From Platerodrilus igneus (Eukaryota > Arthropoda > Insecta > Coleoptera > Lycidae), in assembly GCA_036346225.1 (NCBI GenBank), contig JARFIW010000003.1:2102501-2166500 (forward strand): 64,000 nt of DNA, in the 5' to 3' direction. The notes below the pieces were generated by a model. The model ran no database searches. It saw only the letters and a list, made by a program, of their open reading frames with translations, and was not told the origin of the DNA. Both the position numbers and the translations under genes were made by a program. This document shows positions 21,566-32,746 of the stretch, piece after piece (position 1 is the stretch's first letter; the number at the start of each line of letters is the position of its first letter).

Positions 21566-22633
21566 CTATAATTCCCCGATTCTGTACTTAAGAAGACTCC
21601 CTCTGATTTTAATACATCGAAGTTTTTTTTGTTTTGGATCCAAGCGTTCTTCATGTACTTGGACCACTTCGATCCTATTCTCGTCATCGTTTCCTTCTGG
21701 TATAACCATTATTTGTTGTACCCTTTTTTCTTCTTCTCTTCTATCTCCCACTTTATTTTGATAATAGGTATTGTTTTTTCCTTCCCAGTGTCCTTGATGA
21801 TTGCTTCTTGTTGCCACCGTATTTTGTCCGTAATTGTTTTCTGTCCTATAGTTCTTGTTCATAAATTCCCGCTTCTGCCAAGGTTCGTCATATTTGTCCT
21901 GTCCGTCATACCTTCCCTGATTGTTTAATGATACCCTAAAATTACTGCGCTCGTATCTCGAATCTTGTTTGATCCGTCCTCTGTCGTAATAGTTACTTCT
22001 TCCTCGGTCGTCCCTAAATTTTTCTCTTACACCTCTATCCTTAAAATTGTCTCGATAACCTCTGTCTCGCTCAAAGGATTCTGCCATCTCATAATTTCGC
22101 ACTATTTCCAAGAATTCTCTCAATGTGTTTATATTCTGTATGGCGACGGCTCGATTTACGTCGTTGTCTAAGTGTCTCGCAAATAATTGTATAATGTCTT
22201 GTTCCTGCATTTTTGGTGTCAAATGTCTCGCTTGATTAAAATTTTCGATTATATACCCTTCTCGCGTTCCTCTGTCTTTACGGTATGTTCCCGAAATTAA
22301 GTCCATTCGTATCTTTATTTGTTGAACACTACTCCAATATTGGTCCACAAACAAGTTCCTAAATTCGTCATATGTCTTATAATTTTCTTTGACAATACCA
22401 TGCCACTTTCCGGCATTTCCTGTCAATGTCAAGTTTATGATGTCTAATTTATTGTTCTCTGTCTCGTGTCTCACTAGTTCGTCTAGCTTTCCCAAAAATG
22501 TCATAGCTTGTTCTGTTCTACGTCCCTCAAATTTAGGTAGTGTATCTCGGTTAAATTTCCACTCATGCCTGCTCGAACATGCATTGGGTTGTCTTTGTTC
22601 GAGGTCATTTAATCTTTCCTGGGTTAAGTTCAA
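21566..22633 (-). CDS. Gypsy A Gag, capsid and basic tail
   Basis: A 355-residue open frame. The start region EWKFNRDTLPKFEGRRTEQA and TFLGKLDELV is followed by GNAGKWHGIVKENYKTYDEF, FVDQYWSS and QEQDIIQLFARHLD, the helical capsid pattern of Gypsy Gag. The C-terminal third is rich in Arg, Asp, Gly and Asn (repeats of RDR, RG and YDR) in place of a CCHC knuckle, so RNA binding is probably by the basic tail. The frame is intact, though upstream Gag frames are broken, and whether it is still expressed cannot be told. Confidence 0.8.
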   Translation of the reverse strand: MNLTQERLNDLEQRQPNACSSRHEWKFNRDTLPKFEGRRTEQAMTFLGKLDELVRHETENNKLDIINLTLTGNAGKWHGIVKENYKTYDEFRNLFVDQYWSSVQQIKIRMDLISGTYRKDRGTREGYIIENFNQARHLTPKMQEQDIIQLFARHLDNDVNRAVAIQNINTLREFLEIVRNYEMAESFERDRGYRDNFKDRGVREKFRDDRGRSNYYDRGRIKQDSRYERSNFRVSLNNQGRYDGQDKYDEPWQKREFMNKNYRTENNYGQNTVATRSNHQGHWEGKNNTYYQNKVGDRREEEKRVQQIMVIPEGNDDENRIEVVQVHEERLDPKQKKLRCIKIRGSLLKYRIGEL

Positions 22634-22723
22634 TTTCCTTCCTACTGTCTCAAGATTCTCATCTAACCTTAATTGTAAGTTGTCCGTCAGTTCTTGTCGT
22701 ATTCTTTGTTCGTCCTGTTTGCT

Positions 22724-23239
22724 TTACCTAATGCTTTCAATCGTCTGAGCGTATCGTCGTTCGTGCCTATCCTCGTTTTCTAGCACTTCGTTTCTTATTT
22801 CTGTCATTTGTCCTTTAATTATTCCTTCGCTCGTTCGAATTTTACCGTCAATTTGTCCTGGTATTTTGTCGTAATTTTCTTTTATTTCGTCCCTTAATTC
22901 AGTTTGTAATCCTCGTGCTTGTTCGCGTATTTCTAACTTGAAATCTCTCATTTGTTCACCTAAATTTTGTTGGTTTACTCATAAGTCCTTTAATTGGCTT
23001 TTTATTTCTGCTTTGGTGTCTATTAATTGTTTTTCTATGTTGGCTTGTGTAGTTGTTAATTGGTTTATGTTTGTTTGTGTATTTGTTAGTTGTGTTTCAA
23101 TATTTGATTGTGTGTTTGTTAATTGTAATTCTAAGGTCGTTTGATTATTTTTAATATCAGTTTTTAGGTCTCTTAAGAGTTGAAATAACATGTCCCTTTT
23201 GTTCGTTTCTTCTGTCAGTGTTGATGGTGGTTGTGGTAG
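22724..23239 (-). pseudogene. Gypsy A Gag N-terminal coiled coil
   Basis: Two frames, 22979-23191 and 22724-22951. The first repeats LTNTQ-type units (LELQLTNTQSNIETQLTNTQ and onward), and the second has heptad-like EIREQARGLQTELRDEIKEN. Both are predicted by eye to be long coiled coils, which in some insect Gypsy elements precede the capsid domain. Stops at about 22975 and 22720 break it. The right end is cut by the insertion at 23240. Confidence 0.65.
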
Positions 23240-25235
23240 AGTAGTATTATTATCTCATGGCGGGTGACGTCACATGCGCAATAGGTTCAATTTAAACTTA
23301 AACCTCAAGATTCACAACGCTACAGTACAACCCACAAACATCTTGCCAGCAATGTGGCTTTAATACGTCGTCACGAATATTCCATTTATTACGTTAAGTA
23401 AAATATTGTTTGTAAGGACCCCGTTCATGCTGGCGGTATCTAGAAATTCATAAATATATGAAATAAATCCAGACCTCCATATAATATCGGAGCTTTTACT
23501 TGCTTTTACTTATAAACAATTCTAGGTTCGTAGTTTCTTTATCCGTAAATATTTGCTGTGGCAACAGTGCACATACTCGGCGGATTCCAATACTGTATAT
23601 ACCGAATGTGAACCGTAACTGTCATTGTCATTCTCGCTCTTATCAAGGTCTTATTGTTTTCAGTTTTCCGTTTTAATATTTGTATCAAGTAATAGTCATC
23701 AAAACAGTTTTTTTCAAAACTAACTGATAGTTAATTTCTTCAGCAATATAAGTATTTAAAAAGAATGTTTGTTCAATGATTAGTTATGATATTTTTAAGA
23801 GTAATATTATGAATAAGAAGGAGGTGATTTATAGTCAAGGACGACAGATTGTTTTTAATGTGTTTCAATAGTTGAATGATGGTCTTTATTTAGCGTTGTA
23901 GAAAATATGTGTCATAAATACATTTGTTTGTACATTATTGTTTATTACTGAGGTGTTGAAATAAAACTTGCTTAAAGAGGAAAGCAGTCTTTATATCAAA
24001 TTATGTTCAGTAGTGCTGTGACAATCGATCACTTTTAAAGCTGAAACAATCAATGATTGACTTTCAAAGTGATTGAATCATTTTACATTTTAATCCAATC
24101 ATAATCAATTCTGTTAAGCATGTCCATTATTTGTTTCCAAAAGAGATTCTTATTGACTGTATTTATCTCGGCGCTTCTATCCGATCGTGTTAATCCGCTT
24201 CAGTTTGGCGACATAAACCAGTTTTCGATCCGATGCAGCGTCTCCAGTCAATCCATTAAAACAAGTGGATTGTACTACTCGATCGGATCTGAATTCCGCA
24301 TTCGACGACATTATGCAGGCTTGACGATTTAAATAATCTATGATTATAATATCAACAGCACCTGATCAGGCCGGTGTAGTATATCTAACTTCAGTCGTAT
24401 AAGCAATATTGCTTTTGTTTAGTCAGAAAGGTTAAGATTATTAATTATTCAAGGAATTATTTTATAGCTAGATTATCGATGAAGTGCGTAAAAAATATAT
24501 TAATTTAGCAAATATTTCTAAACTATAAATGAGGTTATGTAAAAAATATATAACCTGACAAGATGCAAACCTTAATTGCCTTTCTTTTCATACTATAACT
24601 GTTCTTCTTCCTTCAATTTCACAGCACTGAATTGTTGATTCTATGATCCATTAAAATAAAGCACGAGATATATGCAATTTATAATAATATGAATATAACA
24701 AATGATATAAAAACCTTTTGGTATTAATTAAAAATTGTTTTTGTTTTGTTTTTGCTAGTTACAACACCATGAGTGTCATTATGTAAACATATTCTTAAAA
24801 CGTTTTTGTAATAAATCTTAGTAATATTTTCGAGGTGGGCATTTGACATTTTAATAGTGTTTATAGTTTATAGTTTGTGTTTAAAACAAAAACGTCTATT
24901 GATTTGAAAAAAACGAATATGTAGTACTACCAAATTGTTTTTGTTCTACTAGTGACTATAAGTGATAAAATATCTTGTGTACACTGATCCAATCAATCAA
25001 TAATCTGGGGTATCACATCTAACAATAAGCTCAGATCATTTTTATAGAAGAGCAAAAATCAACATAAAACTATTTAAAACACATTCCTTGGTTACTCGAC
25101 AATTTTTACTCTGGCAACACTGGACGTGCAAGCAGTCGATGTTTTCTAGTCTCACTTTTTTATTTTGATTATTAATATAGCTCCTCTTCGCGCAGGTTTT
25201 TTCAAGGTCACCCGCCATGAGATAATAATACTACT
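23240..25235. mobile_element. 2.0-kb element with 29-bp perfect TIRs, in Gypsy A gag
   Basis: AGTAGTATTATTATCTCATG plus CGGGTGAC at 23240-23268 is repeated exactly in reverse complement at 25207-25235. Inside are 1.9 kb with no transposase. Gag coding sequence lies on both sides, so this is a later insertion. I could not define a target duplication (GGTAG on the left, ATACG on the right), so the superfamily is open. It is probably a non-autonomous DNA transposon. Confidence 0.75.
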
Positions 25236-25434
25236 ATACGTTTGTTGTCTCGGTTATAATTATATTGGGTTCCAGTATGTTGATCTGTGGTTCAATATGT
25301 CCGTGCATATCTACTGTCGTAGTTTCCATTTCTCCTTTTGTTTGAATGATTTCTTCTCGTTTCGCGTCAGTAGTGTCGCGTGTAATGCCGTATGTCCTCC
25401 TTGATCTCGATTGAAATTTTTCTGGTCTGCTCAT
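25236..25434 (-). pseudogene. Gypsy A Gag, extreme N-terminus
   Basis: Frame from MSRPEKFQSRSRRTYGIT, about 66 residues, running leftward into the TIR of the inserted element. It starts about 150 bp after the primer binding site, as expected for a Gag start. The charged sequence (DAKREEIIQTKGEMETTT) suits the region before the coiled coil. Confidence 0.6.
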
Positions 25435-25587
25435 GTTTGGGCCCCACCTGTCTTTCTTATTTTTATAATTAGATTCGTCTATTATTCAGTCGTTTATAAC
25501 GTTGTAGGGTATTTTTTTGGATCGTTGCTTATTTATTTTGATTGCCCCCTTTTCTGTCGCTCTTACGTTTTCTGCGTCACTTATTTA

Positions 25588-25607
25588 GCCTCACGTTGGG
25601 ATTGCCA
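25588..25607 (-). promoter_or_regulatory. Gypsy A primer binding site
   Basis: On the minus strand TGGCAATCCCAACGTGAGGC follows the 5' LTR end after an 8-nt spacer. It resembles the TGGCGCCCAACGTGG site complementary to the 3' end of tRNA-Lys seen at 56056, with substitutions. Confidence 0.65.
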
Positions 25608-25615
25608 CTTATTTA

Positions 25616-26067
25616 TGTGCTGATACTTTTATTTTTGTGGTGTGTCTCTACCCGTACACCTTGTATCAACCCAAATATTATATGTCAACCTCTATTCTTT
25701 TCTAAAACCCCTTAATCTATCTCGGCTAGCTCTACTCTTATCTCCGGTTGGGTTTGAAATTTTATATTTATTATACAAATTTAGTATGGTAAAATGTTCT
25801 AATTAAAGGCGATCAGAATAAAATTTCTATTATAAATTCTAATGTCAAAATGACACTTGTCAAATTTAGGTTATTAATTATGATTTTGATTTTAAATATT
25901 ATTAGTGATATAGCAGCTAATACTATCTTACTAACGTACTCACTACTTGTGGTCCTGTATCCTCTGAGTCTTATTTAAATTTCTCTCCGTTGTTTCAAGG
26001 TCTTTCGGTCTTAAATTTCATATACTGTCGTAACACCCGATGTCAGCAGTTCTCTCTGAAATATTCA
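25616..26067 (-). repeat. Gypsy A 5' LTR
   Basis: Same ends and sequence as the left LTR (TGTGCTGATAC to ATATTCA), differing at scattered positions and small indels. On the minus strand it is upstream of gag and would carry the promoter. Confidence 0.9.
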
Positions 26068-26418
26068 AAATGCATTAATCAAGCCACTCAATTGATATAG
26101 ATCACAAATATGATTCTAAACATTCTGAAATTTTAGAAGTAGAAAAAGATACACAAAAAAGACTTCCCGGAAATGTATCATATTTTTCGCAAAAAAAAGG
26201 GTATAAATAAAAAAACGAATATTGGTGATTTAAGTTCGATTTACACATACTTACTTAGTCTTCAGAAGTAACATATACCTAATGCAATAATTGATATTGT
26301 AGTGATTAACATTTCAGACATACACATATACACGTACTAAGAAACAAACATTAACATACATAATCACAAATACGCATAGACACACATATAAATATAACAT
26401 GTGCCCGCACCCACATTC
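26068..26418. other. Flanking non-coding DNA
   Basis: AT-rich sequence between Gypsy A and the microsatellite, with no gene or repeat that I recognise. Confidence 0.5.
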
Positions 26419-26487
26419 ATACACACACACACGCACACGCACACGCACACGCACACGCACACGCACACGCACACGCACACGTACACG

Positions 26488-26520
<33 letters not shown>

Positions 26521-26636
26521 ACACGCGCACACGAACACGCACATGCACACGCACACTCACACGCACACGCACACGCACACGCACACACACGCACACGCAC
26601 ACGCACACGCACACACACACAAAACACACATACACA

Positions 26637-26700
<64 letters not shown>

Positions 26701-26705
26701 CACAC
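26419..26705. repeat. CA/CACGCA/CGCA compound microsatellite
   Basis: About 290 bp of CACGCA and CA repeats, ending in a CGCA run (about 26637-26690) and a CA run. It creates long Thr/His or Val/Cys/Arg frames on both strands that are artefacts. Confidence 0.95.
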
Positions 26706-26987
26706 ATTTAAACATACATATTTAAATCATAAAAAAGTGAAACTGAAAGGCTTTAAAATCTGACAATTTTATTTTTATACAAGTTATACAATTTTCTTAT
26801 ACAACAAATTGAAGCAAAAATTAGCTAGGAAGATATTTTGATTTAATTTCCGTGTTAATTGAATGTACAGGGTATTACAAATGAAATAGACAGTTTGGAT
26901 AGGTTATAGAAAGTTTATTTTTGAAAAGTTAAGATTATTACTTTTATGATTATAAAGAAGAAATGATTAAGTTTTTATTTAAAATTT

Positions 26988-27235
26988 TTACAAATGTTCA
27001 ATGTGTGCACCTTTGGTAACACGACAGATATCAACACGGTAGTCGAATTCCTGCCACACGCTATTAAGCATGTAACGGTCAACTGTAGCAAGAGCATTTG
27101 TGATACGTTGTTTAAGTTCGTCGATATCAACAGGAAGCGGTGGTATGAAAACTGTGTTTTTTACATAACCCCATAAGAAATAGTCGCAGGGCGTTAAATC
27201 TGGACTACGAGGTGACCACGGCTTAAGCACAAGGT
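26988..27235 (-). pseudogene. DUF4817 transposase C-terminus
   Basis: After the junction the frame reads PWSPRSPDLTPCDYFLWGYV (third catalytic Asp), then FIPPLPVDIDELKQRITNAL and YRVDICRVTKGAHIEHL at the stop. The first two catalytic motifs are deleted. The annotated-looking 132-codon frame is a chance fusion of the wrong N-terminal frame with this end. Confidence 0.88.
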
Positions 27236-27417
27236 CTTCCAGTACTCTTTCTTTTACAGAGACATCCACTATTTTCGAAACGTTTATACCAGTCATAGAT
27301 TGATTGCCTTGTTGGTGGTGTTTTACCGTATTTTGTTCTGAAATGACGCTGCGCAACAGTACCAGACTTTGTTTTGGCAGGAACACAATAAGCTTTCTCC
27401 ACTTTAGTAGCGGCCAT
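27223..27417 (-). pseudogene. DUF4817 transposase N-terminus
   Basis: Frame MAATKVEKAYCVPAKTK, then QRHFRTKYGKTPPTRQSIYD and WYKRFENSGCLCKRKSTGRP: the DUF4817 helix-turn-helix that binds the TIRs. It stops at the deletion junction near 27223. The frames show a shift inside the N-terminal part as well. Confidence 0.88.
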
Positions 27418-27582
27418 TTTGCTAGACTGGTCGTTGTTTTAACAGCAGTACCAACCTAACAGTTGTACCAACATAAACTTTAAGAAATTCCCTATAAACC
27501 TATCTCGCTTACTATATTCAAATACACCAGTCTGATTTTTTAAAGGCTATCCAAACTGTCTATTTCATTTGTAATAACCCTG

Positions 27583-27740
27583 TATAATTAAATTCCAAAA
27601 TTCAGTCTTAAAAAAGAGTGTACTTTCCTCCAACTGACCTCAAACCCATTAATAGTTGACCTGACACGCTTGGATGTCAAAAGGAGGACTCAATCTGCTA
27701 GAAACAATGAAAAAACAACTGAAATAACCGAGGGGTGATC
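27583..27740. other. Non-coding spacer
   Basis: Nothing recognisable between the deleted mariner and the minisatellite. Confidence 0.4.
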
Positions 27741-27872
27741 CGCTGGAGATTTCTGGTGTACTTGTATGAGGATTTCTGGTGATTTCAGAGGGTGTTAGTC
27801 GATTTTGCAGAATGTCAGGGGATTTCGCAGGATGTCAGGGGATTTCAGAAGATTTCAGAGAATGTCAGGAAC
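27741..27872. repeat. Degenerate GGGGATTTC/AGAGGATGTC minisatellite
   Basis: About ten imperfect units of 11-13 bp built on GGATTTCAG and GGATGTCAG. The same units form the tract at 33187-33381. Confidence 0.75.
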
Positions 27873-29280
27873 TTGCGCGAGTAATTTGAAATCCTCGGCC
27901 CATGCATACTATGATCTCTATCGTTCTAAATGTAAGCCAACGAATCATAATTCGTGCATTTCGTATAATTTGGCATCAGTGCTAATACGTGACATTACTT
28001 GTTGGAGGTTATTGCGATATATACCAGGCTTGATATCCAAAGGTCAGTTAACTTTGCAACTATTTTATATTCTATATATCTAAATCAAACGTTGTAATGA
28101 AACCCTTTCGGTGATATACACATGTATAAAATTAAATATATAATTTTTTGATAGTGGCTAGTTGAAAGCAAGTAAACGAATATTGACATCAAATTTTCCA
28201 GACTTATGATACGTGTAGTTAATTGTGGTTATCGCACAGCACTAATGCACCAGTCCGAAGTCGCTGTCGGAGGGACACCAGTGAATTTTCGTATAGCTTC
28301 TCGTACCTCAAAAGTGTTTACTTTTAAGGGATAATTATTATTAAAGTGACCGTTCGCTGTAAGATAAATATAAAGACGCAGCGTCCGGTAAAGTTAAATA
28401 ATGAAAAAGTGCAAACCGGTGTAAGCAATTTAAAAGTTTGTATTTCAGTAATTTAATAGTTTTGTCAGTTTTCGATAATGTTTAATGGAGATTATAATTC
28501 CTAGTAAACGCTTGTCTTTCGTGTTCCATACCTAATAAGGTATAACGGAACATTTATAAGATCATTCTCGTGTCCGTCCGTCCGTCTGTCACATAGGGTT
28601 TTCTCGAAAACTATGTAACGTAGGAATTTGAAGTTTGTCACAATGCTAGATCTTTTGGCGCGCACATATATCGACAGTCAGAAAATAGAAAAAAGTATTT
28701 TTAGATTGAAATGGCGGGGGTTAATTCGGTCAAAAGAAAAAAAGTTTTAATAAATATATCGTGTGAGGTATCATTTGAAAGAGGATTTTAAAAGGCTTGT
28801 AAAAATATTTTTTTATAATTTTCGGTCCAGTAGTCTTCATGATATAGCTCAAAATGTGCCAAAAATGACAGCCCTCCCCCTGTTTTCCTACATTTCCAAA
28901 GAAAAAATTTTGATTTTAATAGGGATAGTAGCTATTGAGTCATAGATTATCGGAAAATTGCAGGTTTTTTGACAGTGTAATAGTTGCAGGGAAAAATTTT
29001 TTTAAACACAGTAATAGACAACGTATTTACTAATGTACAAGTACAATGTGGGCCAATATATTAATTTTTCAGTTATCACAATCAAATTTGGATAATAATT
29101 TAAATATACATAAAAAATAAAAACAGCTTAATTTGGTTTATTGATTGCTCACTGTAGTATTGGTATGGAACCCTAATAGTGCGAGCTCGACTCGCTCTTG
29201 GCTAACTTTTTAATATTAAAGCGGGAGTGTATATTCTGTTGTGATCATTGCGTAATATTTTTTAACGTATTTTCTTATCT
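27873..29280. other. Non-coding region with CCGTCCGTCCGTCTGTC motif
   Basis: No coding domain. A short GTCC repeat (about 28573-28591) is followed by ACATAGGGTTTTCTCGAAAA, a kind of block I associate with dispersed insect repeats. It may be the 5' part of the element whose coding remains begin at 29281, but nothing shows this directly. Confidence 0.45.
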
Positions 29281-32200
29281 TAGGATGGAAATACTAGAAG
29301 AAACTCCTATTGGCACCGCATCTGCATCTAAACAAGATTTTTTCGCGAGTTATAATTATCGTTTAAAATTGATCTGCCAAATTCACTTAATAATGTTCTT
29401 AAAATCAATGGATTCGACAATGCTGCTGTTTTGCGAAGCATTTCCGAAGATGATTTTCAGGAAATGGAGAGATTTATGGTTGAGACTGCGCCTAATTTAA
29501 TTGCCAAAGAGCAATACAAAGATTCCTATGAAATTTTTCACTTAAATACATATTCATTTAAATTTCTACACGGCCATGAAAAGCTGTTGTTTTCGATTTC
29601 GGAATTTTTCCAGAAGATCTTCGAAATTAATGCTATTATTCAAAAACCGTCTCATCAGTTTAAGAAGCTGGGTTAAAAATAAATGTCGTAAGAAAGAGAA
29701 ATGGGAATACTTTAGAGCTCAATTTAAAGGAATTTCTTTTCTTACAAAGTTGAACGTTCAAGGTAATTTAAAGTGCAATATGACGTTTTTGTAAAACAAA
29801 ATCTCAAATTTTAAAATCACCCAGAAGGCAAGGTTTAAAAAGTATGTGGATATATGAAAATTTCCACAGACATTTAACCATGCATCTTAACAATTTCGCA
29901 CAACAGCTCTACTCAAGCTTCCACACCATCGTTAAAAACCTATAATAGTAAACCAAAAGAACAAGGATTGTTGAACTTCATTTCACTGACTAAAAGTAAC
30001 AAGGATAGTCATGCTGACCACACTGAAGTTCCGGAACCTGCTTCGGGACTGATCCTAAATGTGTCGAGATTTCGTCAGAAGTCAACCCCGAAGTTAACCC
30101 AAAAGGCGCAAAAGTAATTATTCTTTGCGACATAATCGTTGACTCTAAATGGACAACGAATAAGTACCAACGATGTGAAAGAAGCAGAAGAAAGAGGGAA
30201 AGCGAGATTACTGATCAGCGTGCAATAACATCATATTTTCCTATTATCAGAGAGGTGGAGACCATATCCTCCGATGTTATAAAGAACAACAAAGAACTTG
30301 GTGTAGAAATGACGGCATCTCTGGCAATGCTCAGAAAAACAGAATATGAAAACACCACGGAAAATACAGACCATCAAAGAGACAATGATACAAGCAAGCT
30401 GTTACAGACGCTCCTTAACGTGTCTATTGCAAATACCAATCGATCCAACAATAAAAACACTTTCGACGATACCATAAAAAAATTTGCATTGTATTTGTTT
30501 TATATAGCGGGTAGACTGTTATACGAAACGCTTTACCAGAATATGAAAAATGCTTTACCGTCCATTACCAGTTTGAATCGATATTTCACTAAAAGCAATA
30601 GTAGGATCGAAGAAGGTGTTTTTAATTACGATGAAAGACACTTAGCAAAAGTTGTATGGGTTGCCGAGGATGCCACAAGAGTAACAGAAAAAATTGAATA
30701 CGATCCTAAGTCTAATAAAATAGCTGGATTTACTATGCCTCTGAAGAACGGGTTACCTCAAACAGATCCATTTCTAGCCACGCTGGCTATGGCAATTCAA
30801 AATTATTTTGAACAACATTACAGGTCAAATTGTGCCTACGTAATAATGGTGCAACCGCTATCTATATAAGCACCGGCTTATTGCCTTGCTCTGTTTGGTT
30901 CAAATAATTGATTTACTTCTCAAGACGTCTCTAGAAGATGGGATATTATAAACTTCAATTTGAACCAACGTGGCATAACTGCTCTTGGATTCCCAAGCGA
31001 TGGTGACACTAGACTCTTAAAGACAATGCGACTCAAAGCCATACTTCCATCCAAAGCCAAAAATGATAAATTCTCTTACAACTGGAGCTGGTATCAAGCG
31101 GGGTACAAAAAAAAATTATTCTCGTTCCATATTGTATTTTTAAGATATCGTGCATGTTGCAACTAAACTTAGAACGAGCTTTCTTAACGAAAAAATTTCA
31201 TTGTCGTTGGGATCACTCGCAGCTATACCTGACCATTTGAAGGAGCTTATTAAAGTTTCATCGAAAGACACGAATCTGCTAACACCAAGCGACTTGAAGG
31301 CTGAAGACGATGCACTTTAGGGCGGGCGAAAGGATATGCATTACCACTGTAATTTCCTTGCTTGAAAGCATACCAGAGAGTGCAGGGACACGGGCATATC
31401 TACGATTAATGAGATTGGTTATTGATTCGTTTTAAATCCAAAGTTGAAATCGAGAAGCGATTACACAATGCATGGTCGGTGTTTTTGCTTGTGCATTTGA
31501 CGTAAGTGGACTACAGAGAGCAAAAATGTTAACATAGGTTGTAATTTTATCTCCTCCAATTGCTGTATATGTTTTGAATTAAATGCCCACGCACTTATTA
31601 ATATCATCACCATTATTCGTGATAATCCAGACTTGACCAACAATATGTTTCTTCCTTGGTTATTCAGTAGCCAAACATGTGAAAAAACATTTCGAGTTAC
31701 AAGATCCATGATCTCGACATTTTCAACTGTGGTCAACTTCAGCGTTAAAGATCTTATTCATAGAATGGATCGCATCCAAGTTACCAATAATATCCAGAAT
31801 GATCTTAAAAGTGTTTTCGTATTTTCCAGAGAGCTACGAAACCAATCAAAAATAGGTACAAAAACTCTTTTCGATTTAAAAACGTTTTCTGATGATTGCA
31901 TACAAATGAGCGTGGAAAGGGCCCTGAATGATGCGTTACTGGAAAATGGTTGAGAATGGTTGTCCCAGAAAATTGTTGGAACTACCTATCAATACCACTT
32001 ACGTCGGAAGAGCTAGGAGAAAACGAATGTAAACATTCGATGAAGCTCAAATGAATAATAATCATAACAATATACTCTTTACTGAAGAAGAACACGAAAA
32101 ATCTTTAAATTTTTTGCCCTTTCAATCTGGAGATTCGGTATCAGATCAAGATAATCCAAATAGTGATCATTATCCGAATCTTCGCCAAATATGTTTGACA

Positions 32201-32455
32201 GGGGTTGGTCACAAACTTCTTCTGATCGATTTTTCTTCAAAATTTGTAAAAAACGAAGACGACTCTTTCGTTGAACAGAGATCGTTTGTAAAAGTCACAG
32301 TGGCCAATAAATCGACTGTAATAAAAAAAGTCATCCTTGTGCTGGCTTTTAGATACCACAACTCAAAAAGTTAGTTCTGATCGCTTGCGTCGGTTCGTTG
32401 TAATTAATGAAACTGCAAAAATTAAGTTCCGAAAAACAACTCGAGAAAAAATGTA
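29281..32455 (+). pseudogene. Decayed transposase-like gene of unassigned family
   Basis: Plus-strand pieces in one order. GFDNAAVLRSISEDDFQEME (from about 29412) comes first, then SMWIYENFHRHLTMHL near 29840, a C2H2-like finger half. GRLLYETLYQNMKNALPSIT and VVWVAEDATRVTEKIEYD follow (30255-30869). Next are FTSQDVSRRWDIINFNLNQR and GFPSDGDTRLLK (30900-31166), then FLPWLFSSQTCEKTFRVTRS (31633-31953) and SSDRLRRFVVI near 32390. An Asp in AEDATR and another in SDGDTRLL could be the first two acidic residues of an RNase H-like DDE fold. I recall similar proteins repeated in insects and cnidarians but cannot place the superfamily. Stops and shifts are numerous. The lack of introns suggests a mobile element rather than a host gene. 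Confidence 0.6.
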
Positions 32456-32497
32456 AAATATTAGAAAAAGAGACGTATAAGCCACTGTAAAGCCATT

Positions 32498-32746
32498 TTG
32501 CATTTTACAGAATCGTCATCGGATTCCTCCGACGACGACGATGACTATACTACGGACGCAGAATCATTCTCCGACGTTTCAATATGCACAAAAGAAGAAT
32601 CTAGTTTGATTGCTATAAATAATTATAAATCAGTAAATAAAACACCTAGAACTGAAACTGAACAATGTACACCAAATCATACTAGCCCCGAATTCGATAA
32701 GTATTATGCAGTATTTTATGAAAAACATGGTACTTGGGACTCATAA
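32498..32746 (+). CDS. Small acidic Ser/Asp-rich frame, unknown
   Basis: An 82-residue frame with ESSSDSSDDDDDYTTDAES near its start, ending YYAVFYEKHGTWDS. It follows the decayed transposase directly and may be its tail or a separate fragment. No domain recognised and no supporting signals, so it may not be expressed. Confidence 0.25.
   Translation: MHFTESSSDSSDDDDDYTTDAESFSDVSICTKEESSLIAINNYKSVNKTPRTETEQCTPNHTSPEFDKYYAVFYEKHGTWDS

Larger units (their letters stand above)
14322..26067 (-). mobile_element. Ty3/Gypsy LTR retrotransposon A with nested insertions
   Basis: Two matching LTRs of about 450 bp (14322-14771 and 25616-26067) enclose gag, protease, RT, RNase H and integrase in Gypsy order, all on the minus strand. 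Removing the two later insertions (16712-19269 and 23240-25235) leaves an element of about 7.2 kb, a normal Gypsy size. A primer binding site lies next to the right (5') LTR. Flanking bases (TATT on the left, AAAT on the right) give no target duplication that I can see. About 1 kb after pol (14772-15794) has no recognisable frame; an env-like gene is not supported. Confidence 0.9.
26868..27582 (-). mobile_element. DUF4817-type mariner, 715-bp internally deleted copy
   Basis: Left TIR CAGGGTATTACAAATGAAAT at 26868 and its complement ending CCCTG at 27582 match over about 35 bp with one extra T. TA lies on each side (26866-26867 and 27583-27584), the expected TA duplication. Inside on the minus strand are both ends of a transposase gene with the middle missing. 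This is the same family as the relic at 5584-6272. Confidence 0.9.

Noticed and set aside
26314..26763. Long Thr/His, Val/Arg and Ala/Cys-rich frames on both strands
   Set aside because: They are translations of the CA/CACGCA microsatellite and have no non-repeat coding part.
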